64,000 bases of DNA from Paenibacillus sinopodophylli (lineage in GTDB: Bacteria; Bacillota; Bacilli; Paenibacillales; Paenibacillaceae), in the NCBI RefSeq assembly GCF_005930355.1, contig NZ_VDBO01000001.1, positions 186,001 to 250,000 of the forward strand. The letters run 5' to 3'. Shown here piece after piece: positions 44,894-53,108 of this stretch; the first letter of the stretch is position 1, and each line of letters opens with the position of its first letter. Under the pieces are notes generated by a model, which did not search any database, was not told where the DNA came from, and saw nothing but the letters and a program-made list of their open reading frames with translations. The position numbers and the translations under genes were made by a program.

Positions 44894-45571
44894 ATGAGTC
44901 AGGAGCGCGCGGAAAGATTGTGGGAAATTTTCCTCCACTCGCTGTGGCCGCTGCTGCAGGGAATGCTTAAATATACGATACCACTGTCCATAATTTCGTT
45001 TGGACTCTCGTTGATTTTTGCCTTACTGATCGCATTAGCGGGCTTGTCTCATCAACCCTATTTGCGATTGCCTTCACGGTTTTATGTGTGGATTGTACGT
45101 GGAACGCCGATACTCGTTCAGTTATTCATTATCTTCTATGGATTGCCGAGTTTAGGTATCGTGCTTCCTGCCTTTCCCACGGTCGTCATTGCTCTTACCG
45201 TATCTGAAGCTGCCTATTGCTCCGAAATTATGCGATCGACGATTAAGTCGCTGCCACAGGGGCAATGGAAAGCAGGATATTCTCTTGGGATGTCACCCTT
45301 CCAAGTGCTAAGGCGAGTTATTCTGCCACAAGCGGCACGGATCAGTATCCCGCCGCTCGGCAGCCAGTTTATCAGCTTGTTCAAGACATCATCACTTGCT
45401 GCACTCGTTACCTTGCCGGATTTGTTTGGCGTAGCCAAGCAAATTGCTGCGTCTACGTTCGAGCCGATGCTGCTCTATATTGTGGCTGCCGGATACTATC
45501 TGGCAATCTGCTCTGTACTCACGGTACTGCAGCATCGACTGGAGAACAAATTCGGAAGATATTCTCTTTAG
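44894..45571 (+). CDS. Polar amino acid ABC transporter permease
   Basis: Membrane subunit of 225 residues in the HisM/TcyL group. There are about five helices, with the characteristic [20 protein letters not shown] (about 62-81) and an EAA-type segment [21 protein letters not shown] (near 115) followed by [17 protein letters not shown]. It lies 21 bases after the binding protein gene and 29 bases before the ATPase start. Confidence 0.92.
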   Translation: MSQERAERLWEIFLHSLWPLLQGMLKYTIPLSIISFGLSLIFALLIALAGLSHQPYLRLPSRFYVWIVRGTPILVQLFIIFYGLPSLGIVLPAFPTVVIALTVSEAAYCSEIMRSTIKSLPQGQWKAGYSLGMSPFQVLRRVILPQAARISIPPLGSQFISLFKTSSLAALVTLPDLFGVAKQIAASTFEPMLLYIVAAGYYLAICSVLTVLQHRLENKFGRYSL

Positions 45572-45600
45572 TTAAATGGAAGGAGAAGGAGGAGGCGCTC

Positions 45601-46380
45601 ATGTTAAAGATCTCAGAGCTTCATAAAAGCTTCGGACAGACGGAGGTGCTCAGAGGCATCGACTTGCATGTCGCCAAGGGACAGACAACGATCGTAATCG
45701 GTCCTTCCGGATCAGGGAAATCAACTCTGCTCAATTGTCTGAACTTGCTGGAAATTCCTGAAGCCGGTACGATCGAGCTGGACGGATTGCGAATGACATT
45801 CGGGGAAGGCGAGAATAAGCGGATTCGTGAACTGATCAGTTACCGGCAAAAAACGGGCATGGTGTTTCAAAGCCATCATTTGTTCCCCCATCGTACAGCG
45901 CTGGAAAACGTAATCGAAGGACTAGTCGTTGTTAAACGATGGAATCGGATTGATGCCACAAAGCGCGGTAAAGCACTGCTGGAAAAGGTCGGTTTAGGCG
46001 AGTTCATAGATCGTTTTCCCGCGCAGCTATCAGGAGGACAACAGCAGCGGGTCGGCATTGCACGCGCTCTTGCAATGGAGCCTGCCATCTTATTGTTCGA
46101 TGAGCCGACGTCAGCGCTCGATCCCGAATTGGTAGGAGAGGTGCTGCTCGTCATGAAGGAGCTGACCCGTGAAGGCATGACGCTAGTCGTGGCGACACAT
46201 GAGATGAAATTTGCCAGAGAGGTCGGGGATCGTGTCATCTTTATGGAAAAAGGAGTCATTTCTGATGATGGGAATCCGAATTATATTTTTGGTGAAAGCC
46301 GCAACGAGCGAGTAAGGCAGTTTTTAAGCCGCTTTGAAACAGGCAACGAGTTAGCTTCTACTCGGATCTCTGCAAATTGA
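45601..46380 (+). CDS. Polar amino acid ABC transporter ATPase
   Basis: ATPase subunit of 259 residues, TcyN/HisP type: Walker [10 protein letters not shown] (about 35-43), Q-loop [19 protein letters not shown], signature [15 protein letters not shown] (about 142-156), Walker [15 protein letters not shown] and switch His in [10 protein letters not shown]. The open frame extends to 45265 inside the permease, but GGAGAAGGAGGAGG precedes the ATG at 45601, where homology begins, so that is the start. Confidence 0.93.
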   Translation: MLKISELHKSFGQTEVLRGIDLHVAKGQTTIVIGPSGSGKSTLLNCLNLLEIPEAGTIELDGLRMTFGEGENKRIRELISYRQKTGMVFQSHHLFPHRTALENVIEGLVVVKRWNRIDATKRGKALLEKVGLGEFIDRFPAQLSGGQQQRVGIARALAMEPAILLFDEPTSALDPELVGEVLLVMKELTREGMTLVVATHEMKFAREVGDRVIFMEKGVISDDGNPNYIFGESRNERVRQFLSRFETGNELASTRISAN

Positions 46381-46444
46381 TCGTTTATCCGGCAAGTGTA
46401 CTACTCAGCATTAAATAATATGAAGTGAAAGGTTGGTGTTCGCC

Positions 46445-47770
46445 ATGACGGCAAACCACAGACAAATCAAACTAGGTGCGATGATACACGGTGTTGGATC
46501 AAGTGTAAGCGCATGGCGTCATCCCGATGTTCGACCGGATGCGAGCATTGCGTTCGATTTCTATCGTGAAGAGGCGCTAATCGCGGAGAGAGGGAAGCTG
46601 GATCTTGTTTTTATTCCTGACGTTCTATATATAAATGGAAAAGCAACTCCGCACTATGCGAATCATTTGGAACCATTAACTTTGTTGTCGGCGCTAGGTT
46701 ACGCTACCTCGCGGATTGGTTTGGTGGGCACATTATCCACGACATACAGTGATCCCTATACAAGTGCAAGGCAGCTTGCGTCAATAGACCATATTAGCGG
46801 CGGGCGAGCAGGTTGGAATGTGGTGACGACCGGCATACAAGCGGCTGCGCTCAACTTCGGCAAATCAGAGGATGATCACCCTCAGCATGATACGCGGTAT
46901 CGAATGGCTAACGAATACTTATCTGTAGCTCGCGGCCTATGGGATTCTTGGGAAGATGATGCATTTGTTCGTGACAAAACGAGCGGTACCTTTTTTGATC
47001 CGAGCAAGCTGCATACGCTGGATCACCGTGGTGAATTTTACGCTGTAAGAGGGCCGCTGAATATGGCTCGATCCCGTCAGGGACACCCAGTTATTTTTCA
47101 AGCAGGCTCTTCAAGGGACGGGCAGGATTTCTCTGCGATTCACTCTGATGCGGTTATGACTGGCATTACCGATTTGGAGGAAGCGAGGCGCTATTATAAA
47201 GAACTGAAGCAAAAGGTCGGAGAAGCAGGACGTGACCCTGGGGATTTGATCATTATGCCGAGCGCCAATATCGTTATTGGTCGAACGAGAGAGGAAGCCG
47301 AGGAGAAGTATGCCAAGACGGCTTCGTTCATATCATTCGAACAGTCGCTTCGGTATTTCGCCCAGTTTTTTGATTTTCACGATTTCACTGTTTATCCATT
47401 GGACGAGCCTTTTCCAGATGTAGGAACACTTGGTCACAAGAGTTTCCAAAGCTTTACGGATCGCATCAAGCGTGAGGCGCGCGAGAGGGGATTGACCCTG
47501 CGACAGACTGTGCTGGCATATGCCGAGCCTAAGCCGACTTTTTTCGGAACACCGGATGAAGTCGCGGATCTCATGCAGGAATGGTTTGAAACAGGCGCAG
47601 CGGATGGATTTATATTGCATAGCGAAGTACCAGGTACTTTGTCCGATGTGACAGAACTGCTGGTGCCAGTGCTCCAAAAGCGCAATTTGTTCCGTCTCGA
47701 TTACGAGAGCGATACGCTGAGAGGCCATCTTGGTCTGAAGATCCCGAAGCATCGGTACGCGCGTGAATAA
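46445..47770 (+). CDS. LLM class flavin-dependent monooxygenase, NtaA/SnaA/DszA family (copy 3, YtnJ-like)
   Basis: Third luciferase-like monooxygenase of the window, 441 residues: GVGSSVSAWRHPD, LDLVFIPDV, STTYSDPYTSARQLASIDHISGGRAGWNVVTT (near 100-130), VIFQAGSSRDGQDFS and AADGFILHSEVPG. It differs from the ssu-linked pair in several active-site stretches. The open frame begins with TTG at 46433; GTG 46436 and ATG 46445 are also in frame. AAAGG (46428-46432) is 12 bases from the ATG, so the start is not fully decided. It follows an amino acid transporter, as ytnJ does in the Bacillus yt operon, where the pathway recovers sulfur from S-modified cysteine-type compounds. Confidence 0.87.
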   Translation: MTANHRQIKLGAMIHGVGSSVSAWRHPDVRPDASIAFDFYREEALIAERGKLDLVFIPDVLYINGKATPHYANHLEPLTLLSALGYATSRIGLVGTLSTTYSDPYTSARQLASIDHISGGRAGWNVVTTGIQAAALNFGKSEDDHPQHDTRYRMANEYLSVARGLWDSWEDDAFVRDKTSGTFFDPSKLHTLDHRGEFYAVRGPLNMARSRQGHPVIFQAGSSRDGQDFSAIHSDAVMTGITDLEEARRYYKELKQKVGEAGRDPGDLIIMPSANIVIGRTREEAEEKYAKTASFISFEQSLRYFAQFFDFHDFTVYPLDEPFPDVGTLGHKSFQSFTDRIKREARERGLTLRQTVLAYAEPKPTFFGTPDEVADLMQEWFETGAADGFILHSEVPGTLSDVTELLVPVLQKRNLFRLDYESDTLRGHLGLKIPKHRYARE

Positions 47771-47841
47771 TAACTTTAAGTAAAATTAGAATGAAGATCA
47801 GCGAGTATGATGGCGTGCAGAATGAGGTCAAGTCAACCCTG

Positions 47842-48354
47842 TCATTGACCGTACGTTGATCTTCTTACATCAAATACATTCACTTCTTGGCGAGTATCCT
47901 CGCGGTATAAAAAACCAGCTTGTACATGATCAACAAAAAGTATGCCATTCAAATGATCGATCTCATGCTGAATACAGCGCGCTACAAATCCTTCGCCTTT
48001 TAGTATAAAGGGTTCTCCCGTTCTGTCTAAGGCTTGGACTGTTACCGTTTGTGCTCGCTTTACTTCTCCTGCAAAGCCAGGATAGGATAAACAAGCTTCT
48101 AGTCCAAGCTGTTCCCCAGTTGATTCGACAATTTCAGGATTAATTAATTCAATTAATCCTTCCCCACAATCCATAACAATGACTCTTCTGAGTACCGCAA
48201 TTTGAGGAGCTGCTAAGCCAGCACCATTCTGTGAATAGAGTGTTTCAATCATATCATCTAGGAGCTTCACAATACGTGAATTTATTCCCTCGACGGGTCT
48301 AGCCTTTTTTCTCAGAAGCGGGTCTCCGAACGGGAGCACATCTCTTATGGTCAT
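47842..48354 (-). CDS. def: Peptide deformylase
   Basis: Removes the N-terminal formyl group from new proteins, 170 residues. All three motifs are present: GAGLAAPQI (about 43-51), EACLSYPG (metal-binding Cys, near 93) and QHEIDHLNG (two metal-binding His and catalytic Glu, near 135). The open frame starts at 48390, but the ATG at 48354 gives MTIRDVLPFGDP, the usual start, and overlaps the stop of the upstream XRE gene by 4 bases. It is probably an extra copy beside a housekeeping def-fmt elsewhere; that cannot be checked here. Confidence 0.9.
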   Translation of the reverse strand: MTIRDVLPFGDPLLRKKARPVEGINSRIVKLLDDMIETLYSQNGAGLAAPQIAVLRRVIVMDCGEGLIELINPEIVESTGEQLGLEACLSYPGFAGEVKRAQTVTVQALDRTGEPFILKGEGFVARCIQHEIDHLNGILFVDHVQAGFLYREDTRQEVNVFDVRRSTYGQ

Positions 48355-48572
48355 GTATAAGCTCCATTCGCTTTGGATGTATGTACCCACAAATCATTAG
48401 GTGTGCACTCTAATGCGGTACACAAAGCATCCAGAGTAGCAGCTTTCATTTGTTTCGGATTACTTGTCATCAAAGCACTAATCGATGGTGCAGACAAACT
48501 ATAATTCGCCTTTTCTTTTAAAAGTCGTGCTAACGTGACACCTGACCAAATTCGTCTTTCAGCCATGACCAT
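48351..48572 (-). CDS. Small XRE/Cro-CI type HTH protein
   Basis: DNA-binding protein of 73 residues, one HTH domain (SGVTLARLLKEKANYSLSAPSISALMTS, then LDALCTALECTPNDLWV). The N-terminus looks short: homologues I recall carry about 8-10 residues before MAERRIWSG, and in-frame codons upstream (HYLE) follow a TAG stop at 48585-48587, so it may be truncated at its start. It is directly coupled (ATGA) to the peptide deformylase, suggesting the two are translated together. Confidence 0.8.
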   Translation of the reverse strand: MVMAERRIWSGVTLARLLKEKANYSLSAPSISALMTSNPKQMKAATLDALCTALECTPNDLWVHTSKANGAYT

Positions 48573-48584
48573 CTCTAGATAATG

Positions 48585-48665
48585 CTAGCGAAGGCCAATG
48601 CCGGCACCGCACATAATGACGATTGCTTCAGAAGCTCGTACCTCTTCGCCGAATTTGCGCAACAT
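48585..48665 (-). pseudogene. Short ORF fragment, possibly SIR2-like N-terminus
   Basis: A 26-residue frame, MLRKFGEEVRASEAIVIMCG followed by AGIGLR and a stop. The pattern of a charged helix followed by a hydrophobic strand and GAG(I) resembles the start of SIR2-family NAD-binding proteins. It has no continuation and ends immediately before the XRE gene in the same frame. The match is short and the call is tentative. Confidence 0.25.
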
Positions 48666-48699
48666 GTTTATACTTTCGATCGCTCAGCTGGCATATCCA

Positions 48700-48830
48700 T
48701 CAAGCGTTATGATGATGACTGGGATGGTTTGCCCGCACAAAGAAGGTCATGTCAGTACCAGACAAACTGAGGTGGTATCCGATAGAGAGCCCTACAGCCC
48801 CGCACCAATAACGAAATCACTGGGTTTGTT
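48700..48830 (-). pseudogene. Remnant of a ketopantoate reductase-like gene
   Basis: On the minus strand one frame reads KPSDFVIGAGL before a stop. The overlapping next frame reads GAVGLSIGYHLSLSGTDMTF then FVR before decaying to a stop at 48702. Joined by one frameshift they give VIGAG(A)VGLSIGYHLSLSG, the NAD(P)-binding start of PanE/ApbA-family 2-dehydropantoate 2-reductases. The rest of the roughly 300-residue gene is missing, so it is debris. A plus-strand open frame over this stretch is its antisense. Confidence 0.55.
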
Positions 48831-48950
48831 CCTGTTAGTTGACAATATCATTTACGCTCCAGAATATGAACACCTGTTGATCTAATATCACAGTGAAAGT
48901 ATAATTTATTCATATCTAGAAACACAATAATCAATCTAGGAGCTAATGTT

Positions 48951-48983
48951 ATGAATGCAACATATCGACTTGCATTAGTTTAG
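48951..48983 (+). other. Ten-codon ORF upstream of the TetR gene
   Basis: ATG with AGGAG 8 bases upstream encodes MNATYRLALV and stops 25 bases before the TetR start. It could be a translated leader or the stub of a deleted gene. The rest of 48831-49008 shows nothing recognisable. Confidence 0.25.
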
Positions 48984-49008
48984 AAAGATGGAAATAGAGG
49001 AGGTCCGT

Positions 49009-49563
49009 ATGGTCGGCGTAAAGAACAATCGAAGAACTAAGTATACGACAGACCTCATCAAGAAGAGCTTTCTTTCATTGTTAGAAACGAGAAATTTGCT
49101 TCAAGTTACAGTTACCGAAATATGCAAACAAGCAGATATTAACCGCGGAACCTTCTATTTGCACTACAAGGATCCGTATGACTTATATGAAGTGTTGCAG
49201 AAGGAAGTTAATCAAGAAATATTGGAGACGTTACATAAGGATCAGAGTCCATGTACAGCAGATGGATCGTTAATCAAGCTATTAAACATTATTCAGGAGA
49301 AGAAACAGATCTATCGGATTATGATTTCGAAGAGGGGAGAAAATAACTTTTTAACAGAAGTGTTGCTTGAGGTTTATAAAGATTATTTGCATAGAAGGGG
49401 AGATGATCCAGACCAAAAGGACCCATCCGAAATGGACTATTCTTATACTTTTATGGTTCACGGCTCTATGGGTGTTATTAACCAATGGTTGGAATCGAAT
49501 GGGCAGGAAAGTCCACACGATATTGCGCAAATCATTTCTTCCTTTAAACCTGAACAAATGTGA
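49009..49563 (+). CDS. TetR/AcrR family transcriptional regulator
   Basis: Regulator of 184 residues: N-terminal HTH (about 10-55: LLETRNLLQVTVTEICKQADINRGTFYLHYKD) and a divergent C-terminal ligand domain. The open frame starts at ATG 48988, but GAGGAGG at 48997-49003 is 5 bases from the ATG at 49009, so the shorter form is chosen. A frameshifted regulator remnant follows, so its original target gene may have been lost. Confidence 0.87.
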   Translation: MVGVKNNRRTKYTTDLIKKSFLSLLETRNLLQVTVTEICKQADINRGTFYLHYKDPYDLYEVLQKEVNQEILETLHKDQSPCTADGSLIKLLNIIQEKKQIYRIMISKRGENNFLTEVLLEVYKDYLHRRGDDPDQKDPSEMDYSYTFMVHGSMGVINQWLESNGQESPHDIAQIISSFKPEQM

Positions 49564-49602
49564 ATGGCATTGATATAAGTTAATCTGACCGGTAGAAGAA
49601 GC

Positions 49603-49857
49603 AGTAAATCTGATCGGTGGAAGATGGGGAATTGTTATTTTATATCAGTTATCGATAGATGAGGTAAAGAGATTCAATGAACGGAATAAAGTGCTTAACA
49701 TATTACTCATCGAACATTGTTAAGGCAATTGCGTGAGCTTGAAGAAGACGGTTTGGTGAGACGAGAGGTATATGCCGAGGTTCCGCTAGTAACGTTTGAT
49801 TTTAATCAAATAGTACCAGCCCAGAAGGTTCAAATGGGTTATAATGCAAACAAGTGA
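49603..49857 (+). pseudogene. Frameshifted HxlR family regulator remnant
   Basis: The first frame reads AVNLIGGRWGIVILYQLS then DEVKRFNERNKVLN, and the second LRQLRELEEDGLVRREVYAE then VPLV. This is the HxlR winged-helix order (GGRW, RFNEL, THRTL, QLRELEEDGLV-REVY-EVP). Around 49700-49712 the bases AACATATTACTCATCGAACA would read N-I-T-H-R-T if two bases (AT) were removed, so a two-base insertion breaks the frame. The N-terminus before GGRW is also missing, and a near repeat of about 17 bases (AATCTGACCGGTAGAAG and AATCTGATCGGTGGAAG) sits there. The C-terminus ends at TGA 49855-49857. Confidence 0.7.
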
Positions 49858-49895
49858 AGTAGATGCGAGTGAGATTAGGAAGCGAAGTGAAAGTG

Positions 49896-50456
49896 ATGTT
49901 AAATCAATCCATGGAAAGCAGCTTGAGTAAATGGATGACCAAGCTGCTACGACATACACCAGATGAGTTTGGACTTGTCCTCAGTCCAGAAGATGGTTCA
50001 TGTACGATGAATTCTTTGCTCGAAGTTATTCAAGGTCAACCTAGATGGTCTTGGGTTCAGCAGAAAGATATAGAGCAGGTCATCCGGAATTCAGAGAAGC
50101 AACGGTTCGAGCTGAAGAGTGGGCGCATAAGAGCAAGATATGGGCACAGCCACGATAAAATTACCTATGTACCTGGTGAACAGCCAGCTGTTTTGTATCA
50201 TGGAACGAATAAAAAGGCTCTCCCATCGATTCTGAAGGAAGGGCTAAGTCCGATGAGTAGACAGTATGTACATTTGTCGGAAGGCACCCATTTTGCTACT
50301 TTGGCTGGAAGCAGGAGGGGAGAACTGGTCATTTTGAAGGTAGATACATTACGAGCGAAGCAGTTAGGGATCACTTTTTATTATGCGGGCAATGAGGTTT
50401 GGCTGGCTGATTATGTTCCACCGGAATGCTGCTCGATATGGAGCCCAGAGGAATAG
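49896..50456 (+). CDS. kptA: RNA 2'-phosphotransferase (Tpt1/KptA family)
   Basis: Transfers the internal 2'-phosphate of RNA to NAD, the last step of tRNA splicing in eukaryotes; in bacteria the role is unknown. It is 186 residues with LSKWMTKLLRHTPDEFGL at the start, a winged-helix half, then the NAD-binding half with YHGTNKKALPSILKEGL and QYVHLSEG. The Arg-His pair in LLRHTP and the HGT and VHLS motifs are the family marks. An ATG at 49863 is in frame, but the family begins near LSK, so the ATG at 49896 is preferred; the ribosome binding site is weak for both. tatD follows 13 bases after its stop. Confidence 0.9.
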   Translation: MLNQSMESSLSKWMTKLLRHTPDEFGLVLSPEDGSCTMNSLLEVIQGQPRWSWVQQKDIEQVIRNSEKQRFELKSGRIRARYGHSHDKITYVPGEQPAVLYHGTNKKALPSILKEGLSPMSRQYVHLSEGTHFATLAGSRRGELVILKVDTLRAKQLGITFYYAGNEVWLADYVPPECCSIWSPEE

Positions 50457-50469
50457 GAGGATTACATAC

Positions 50470-51243
50470 ATGAGTCATACAATCATTGATATCGGTGTTA
50501 ATTTGATGCATCGTTCGTTCCAGCATGATCGGGATCAGATTGTCCAAAGGGCAGTCGCAAACAATGTTTTTCCACTTGTCGTTACAGGAACGAGTCTCAG
50601 AAACAGCATGGAAGCAGCACGTTATTCGGGGAAGCTATATAGTACGGCGGGAGTCCATCCCCACGATGCAAAGAGCTGTAACGATGATACAATAGCCCAG
50701 CTAAGAGAGTTAGCAGCAATGCCGCAGGTTGTTGCAATCGGAGAATGTGGTCTGGACTATAATCGGGATTTCTCACCGCGTGACGTGCAGCGCAAATGGT
50801 TCACCGAACAAGTCCAGTTAGCGTTAGATTTGAATATGCCTTTGTTTCTGCATGAACGGGAAGCATTTGTCGATTTCACGGCAATTCTCAAAAAGCATGA
50901 GGTCAAAAAAGCGGTTGTCCACTGTTTTACTGGGACACAATCAGAGCTTAAAGTGTATCTGGAAATGGGGTTCCATATCGGTATTACAGGCTGGATTTGT
51001 GACGAACGAAGAGGCAAGCATCTGAGGGAGCTTGTACGAATGATTCCGCTCGACCGGCTCATGATTGAGACTGATGCTCCCTTCTTGACGCCAAGGGATT
51101 TGAAGGAGAAGCCGGCTGAAGGTCGGAATGAACCTGCATTTCTGCCACATATTCTTCAAGCAGTTGCTCGGTGTATCGGGAAGCCAGAAGAAGTGGTAGC
51201 TCAGGCCACAACGGCAACTGCAGCGGAGTTTTTCAGTATTTGA
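50470..51243 (+). CDS. tatD: TatD family metal-dependent nuclease
   Basis: Metal-dependent DNase of 257 residues. It is closest in motif order to E. coli TatD itself: IDIGVNLMHRSF in place of the HxH start of the YabD/YcfH type, then STAGVHPHD, AIGECGLDYNRDFS, LFLHEREA, VHCFTG, ITGWICDERRG and IETDAPFLTPRDL. Metal ligands Glu, His, His and Asp in these stretches are intact. The frame opens at 50383 inside kptA, but GGAGG at 50456-50460 and the IDIGVNL start support the ATG at 50470. Coupled with kptA, it suggests a nucleic-acid processing or repair pair; this is inference. Confidence 0.92.
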   Translation: MSHTIIDIGVNLMHRSFQHDRDQIVQRAVANNVFPLVVTGTSLRNSMEAARYSGKLYSTAGVHPHDAKSCNDDTIAQLRELAAMPQVVAIGECGLDYNRDFSPRDVQRKWFTEQVQLALDLNMPLFLHEREAFVDFTAILKKHEVKKAVVHCFTGTQSELKVYLEMGFHIGITGWICDERRGKHLRELVRMIPLDRLMIETDAPFLTPRDLKEKPAEGRNEPAFLPHILQAVARCIGKPEEVVAQATTATAAEFFSI

Positions 51244-51325
51244 TGGATTTAATGAGCAGTCAATATTCATACGCTATGTTTAGGATCAGCATGGATTGCA
51301 ATATTATATTTGGAATGAGCGCCAG

Positions 51326-51361
51326 CCTCACTTAGATGACTTTAATCTAAGGAGGTTTTTT
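51326..51361 (+). terminator. Terminator after kptA-tatD
   Basis: CCTC-A-CTTAGAT pairs with ATCTAAG-GAGG around loop GACTTTA, with one bulge, followed by six T. It separates tatD from the germination operon. Confidence 0.85.
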
Positions 51362-51432
51362 GTGTTTTATAAAAAATGGTGGATTAAATGAAATTAAAGG
51401 GACAAGTTAAATGAAAGGTATTTTGGAAAGGA

Positions 51433-53085
51433 ATGATTACCTTGTGGGCTGCAATACTATCTAAGTTACCCGATTGGAAAATGTTCACACAGGCTTTCCT
51501 AAGTATGTTTATCGCCATAGGTATTTATTATGTGAACAAATTTCTACGATCGTTAGTTATAAATAAAGGGACTCCAGCTCAGAGAGAAAATGATGGAAAA
51601 CAACAGGCAGATCATTCAAATTTGACGGTAGATTATGAAGACAATTTGAATGCAATCAAACAAGTCATAGGTAGTAATAGTGATGTTCATTTTCGTGAAT
51701 TTGAAGCAACTAAGCTTCGTGCTCGTGCAGTGCTCATTTTTATAGATGGACTGCAGAATGGCGAGCAAATCAACGGTTGTATGATGAGAATTTTAATGTC
51801 AGATACGGGGGCAAATCTAACAGACATAAGTCCACTGGGGTTATCTACGTATCTTCTAGATAAGGTACTGCCTGTATGTGAGGCTTATGAAGCTAAGGAA
51901 CTTCATGATCTAAATCAATCCATTCTGATGGGGTGTACAGCCTTGCTTATTGAAGGTATGCCCAGTGCACTGCTCATACACTCGTCCAGTATGAAGAACA
52001 GGGAGATTAACGAACCCAGCTCTGAAGCATTGCTTCGCGGCCCTCGTATCGGTTTCACGGAAGTATTGAGCGAGAATACATCGATGCTGCGCAGACAAGG
52101 CTGCAATGAAAGCTTGGAAATCAATAGTTATGAGGTAGGGGCTCGAATAAAAAGAAAATTGGTTATTGCATACATAAAGGATATTGTTAATCCAGACTTG
52201 CTACAGGAAGTAAGAGATCGTATTGAAACCATCCATATGGATTTCATTGCTGAATCTGGTTATATTGAACAACTCATAGAGGATGATTACCTTAGCCCGT
52301 TTCAGCAGGCTCATAATACGGAGCGTCCCGATCGCGTCATTAGCGGTTTATTAGAAGGGAGGATAGCCATTTTGTTGGATGGCACTCCGTTTGCTCTAAT
52401 TGTTCCAGTAACGTTCAGTATGCTGCTGCAATCACCTGAGGATTATTATGACCGCTGGCTTCCTGGTACTTTTTTGCGTTTGCTTCGTTTTTTTGCAGCA
52501 TTCTTAGCACTGATGGCACCAGCATTATACATATCCTTTATTTCCTTTCATCCCGGTTTAATTCCGACAGAGCTGGCGGTCACGATTATAGAAACAAGGC
52601 AAGGTGTACCCTTTCCTTCCTTGATAGAAGTATTGATTCTAGAAATATCAATCGAAATATTACGTGAAGCGGGTATTCGGTTACCCAAGCCGATTGGACC
52701 CGCAATGGGTATCGTTGGCGGTTTGATCATCGGCGAGGCTGCTGTTCAGGCAGGTATTGTAAGTCCCTTTTTGGTAATCGTAGTTGCTGTAACGGCTATT
52801 TCTTCGTTCTCCATACCTGTATATAGCGCTGGAATTACATTGCGAATTCTACGATTCGGCGGCATGTTATGTGCTTCAGTGCTAGGGATGTTTGGGACCA
52901 TTTTATTTTTTTTGATATTATGCGGCCATTTAAGCAAGCTGAAAAGCTTTGGTGTTCCATATGTTACACCGATCTCACCTTTTCGCTTCAGTGATTGGAA
53001 GGATTTGTTTATACGTGCCCCACTACCCTTAATGAAAAAGCGACCGAAAATGATGAAGACACAGGATAAGAAACGAATGTCATAG
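51433..53085 (+). CDS. Spore germination receptor subunit A (GerA family)
   Basis: Inner spore-membrane protein of the germinant receptor, 550 residues. A membrane helix near 12-30, a cytosolic soluble domain (about 55-340: SNSDVHFREFEATK, VLIFIDGL, GPRIGFTEVLSENTSMLRRQ) and a membrane domain of about five helices (about 350-515: LEGRIAILLDGTPFALIVPVTF just before it, RLPKPIGPAMGIVGGLIIGEAA within it) are typical of GerAA/GerKA. AGGAATG-type spacing supports the ATG. First gene of an A-B-C operon of the Bacillus gerA order. Confidence 0.95.
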   Translation: MITLWAAILSKLPDWKMFTQAFLSMFIAIGIYYVNKFLRSLVINKGTPAQRENDGKQQADHSNLTVDYEDNLNAIKQVIGSNSDVHFREFEATKLRARAVLIFIDGLQNGEQINGCMMRILMSDTGANLTDISPLGLSTYLLDKVLPVCEAYEAKELHDLNQSILMGCTALLIEGMPSALLIHSSSMKNREINEPSSEALLRGPRIGFTEVLSENTSMLRRQGCNESLEINSYEVGARIKRKLVIAYIKDIVNPDLLQEVRDRIETIHMDFIAESGYIEQLIEDDYLSPFQQAHNTERPDRVISGLLEGRIAILLDGTPFALIVPVTFSMLLQSPEDYYDRWLPGTFLRLLRFFAAFLALMAPALYISFISFHPGLIPTELAVTIIETRQGVPFPSLIEVLILEISIEILREAGIRLPKPIGPAMGIVGGLIIGEAAVQAGIVSPFLVIVVAVTAISSFSIPVYSAGITLRILRFGGMLCASVLGMFGTILFFLILCGHLSKLKSFGVPYVTPISPFRFSDWKDLFIRAPLPLMKKRPKMMKTQDKKRMS

Positions 53086-53108
53086 CTGCAGCGATTGGAG
53101 GGACAACC

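Noticed and set aside
45265..45600. 112-residue extension of the amino acid ABC ATPase
   Set aside because: It lies inside the permease gene in another frame; GGAGG and the domain start support ATG 45601.
47793..47864. Inverted repeat GAAGATCA/TGATCTTC between the third monooxygenase and peptide deformylase genes
   Set aside because: The arms are only 8 bases, about 56 bases apart, one lies inside the deformylase coding region and there is no T run; probably chance.
48598..48885. Plus-strand open frame of 95 codons
   Set aside because: It is antisense to the ketopantoate-reductase-like and SIR2-like remnants, has no ribosome binding site and no recognisable motif.
51361..51432. Possible sigma-G promoter before the germination operon
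   Set aside because: No pair of -35/-10 motifs close to the sigma-G pattern could be aligned convincingly.
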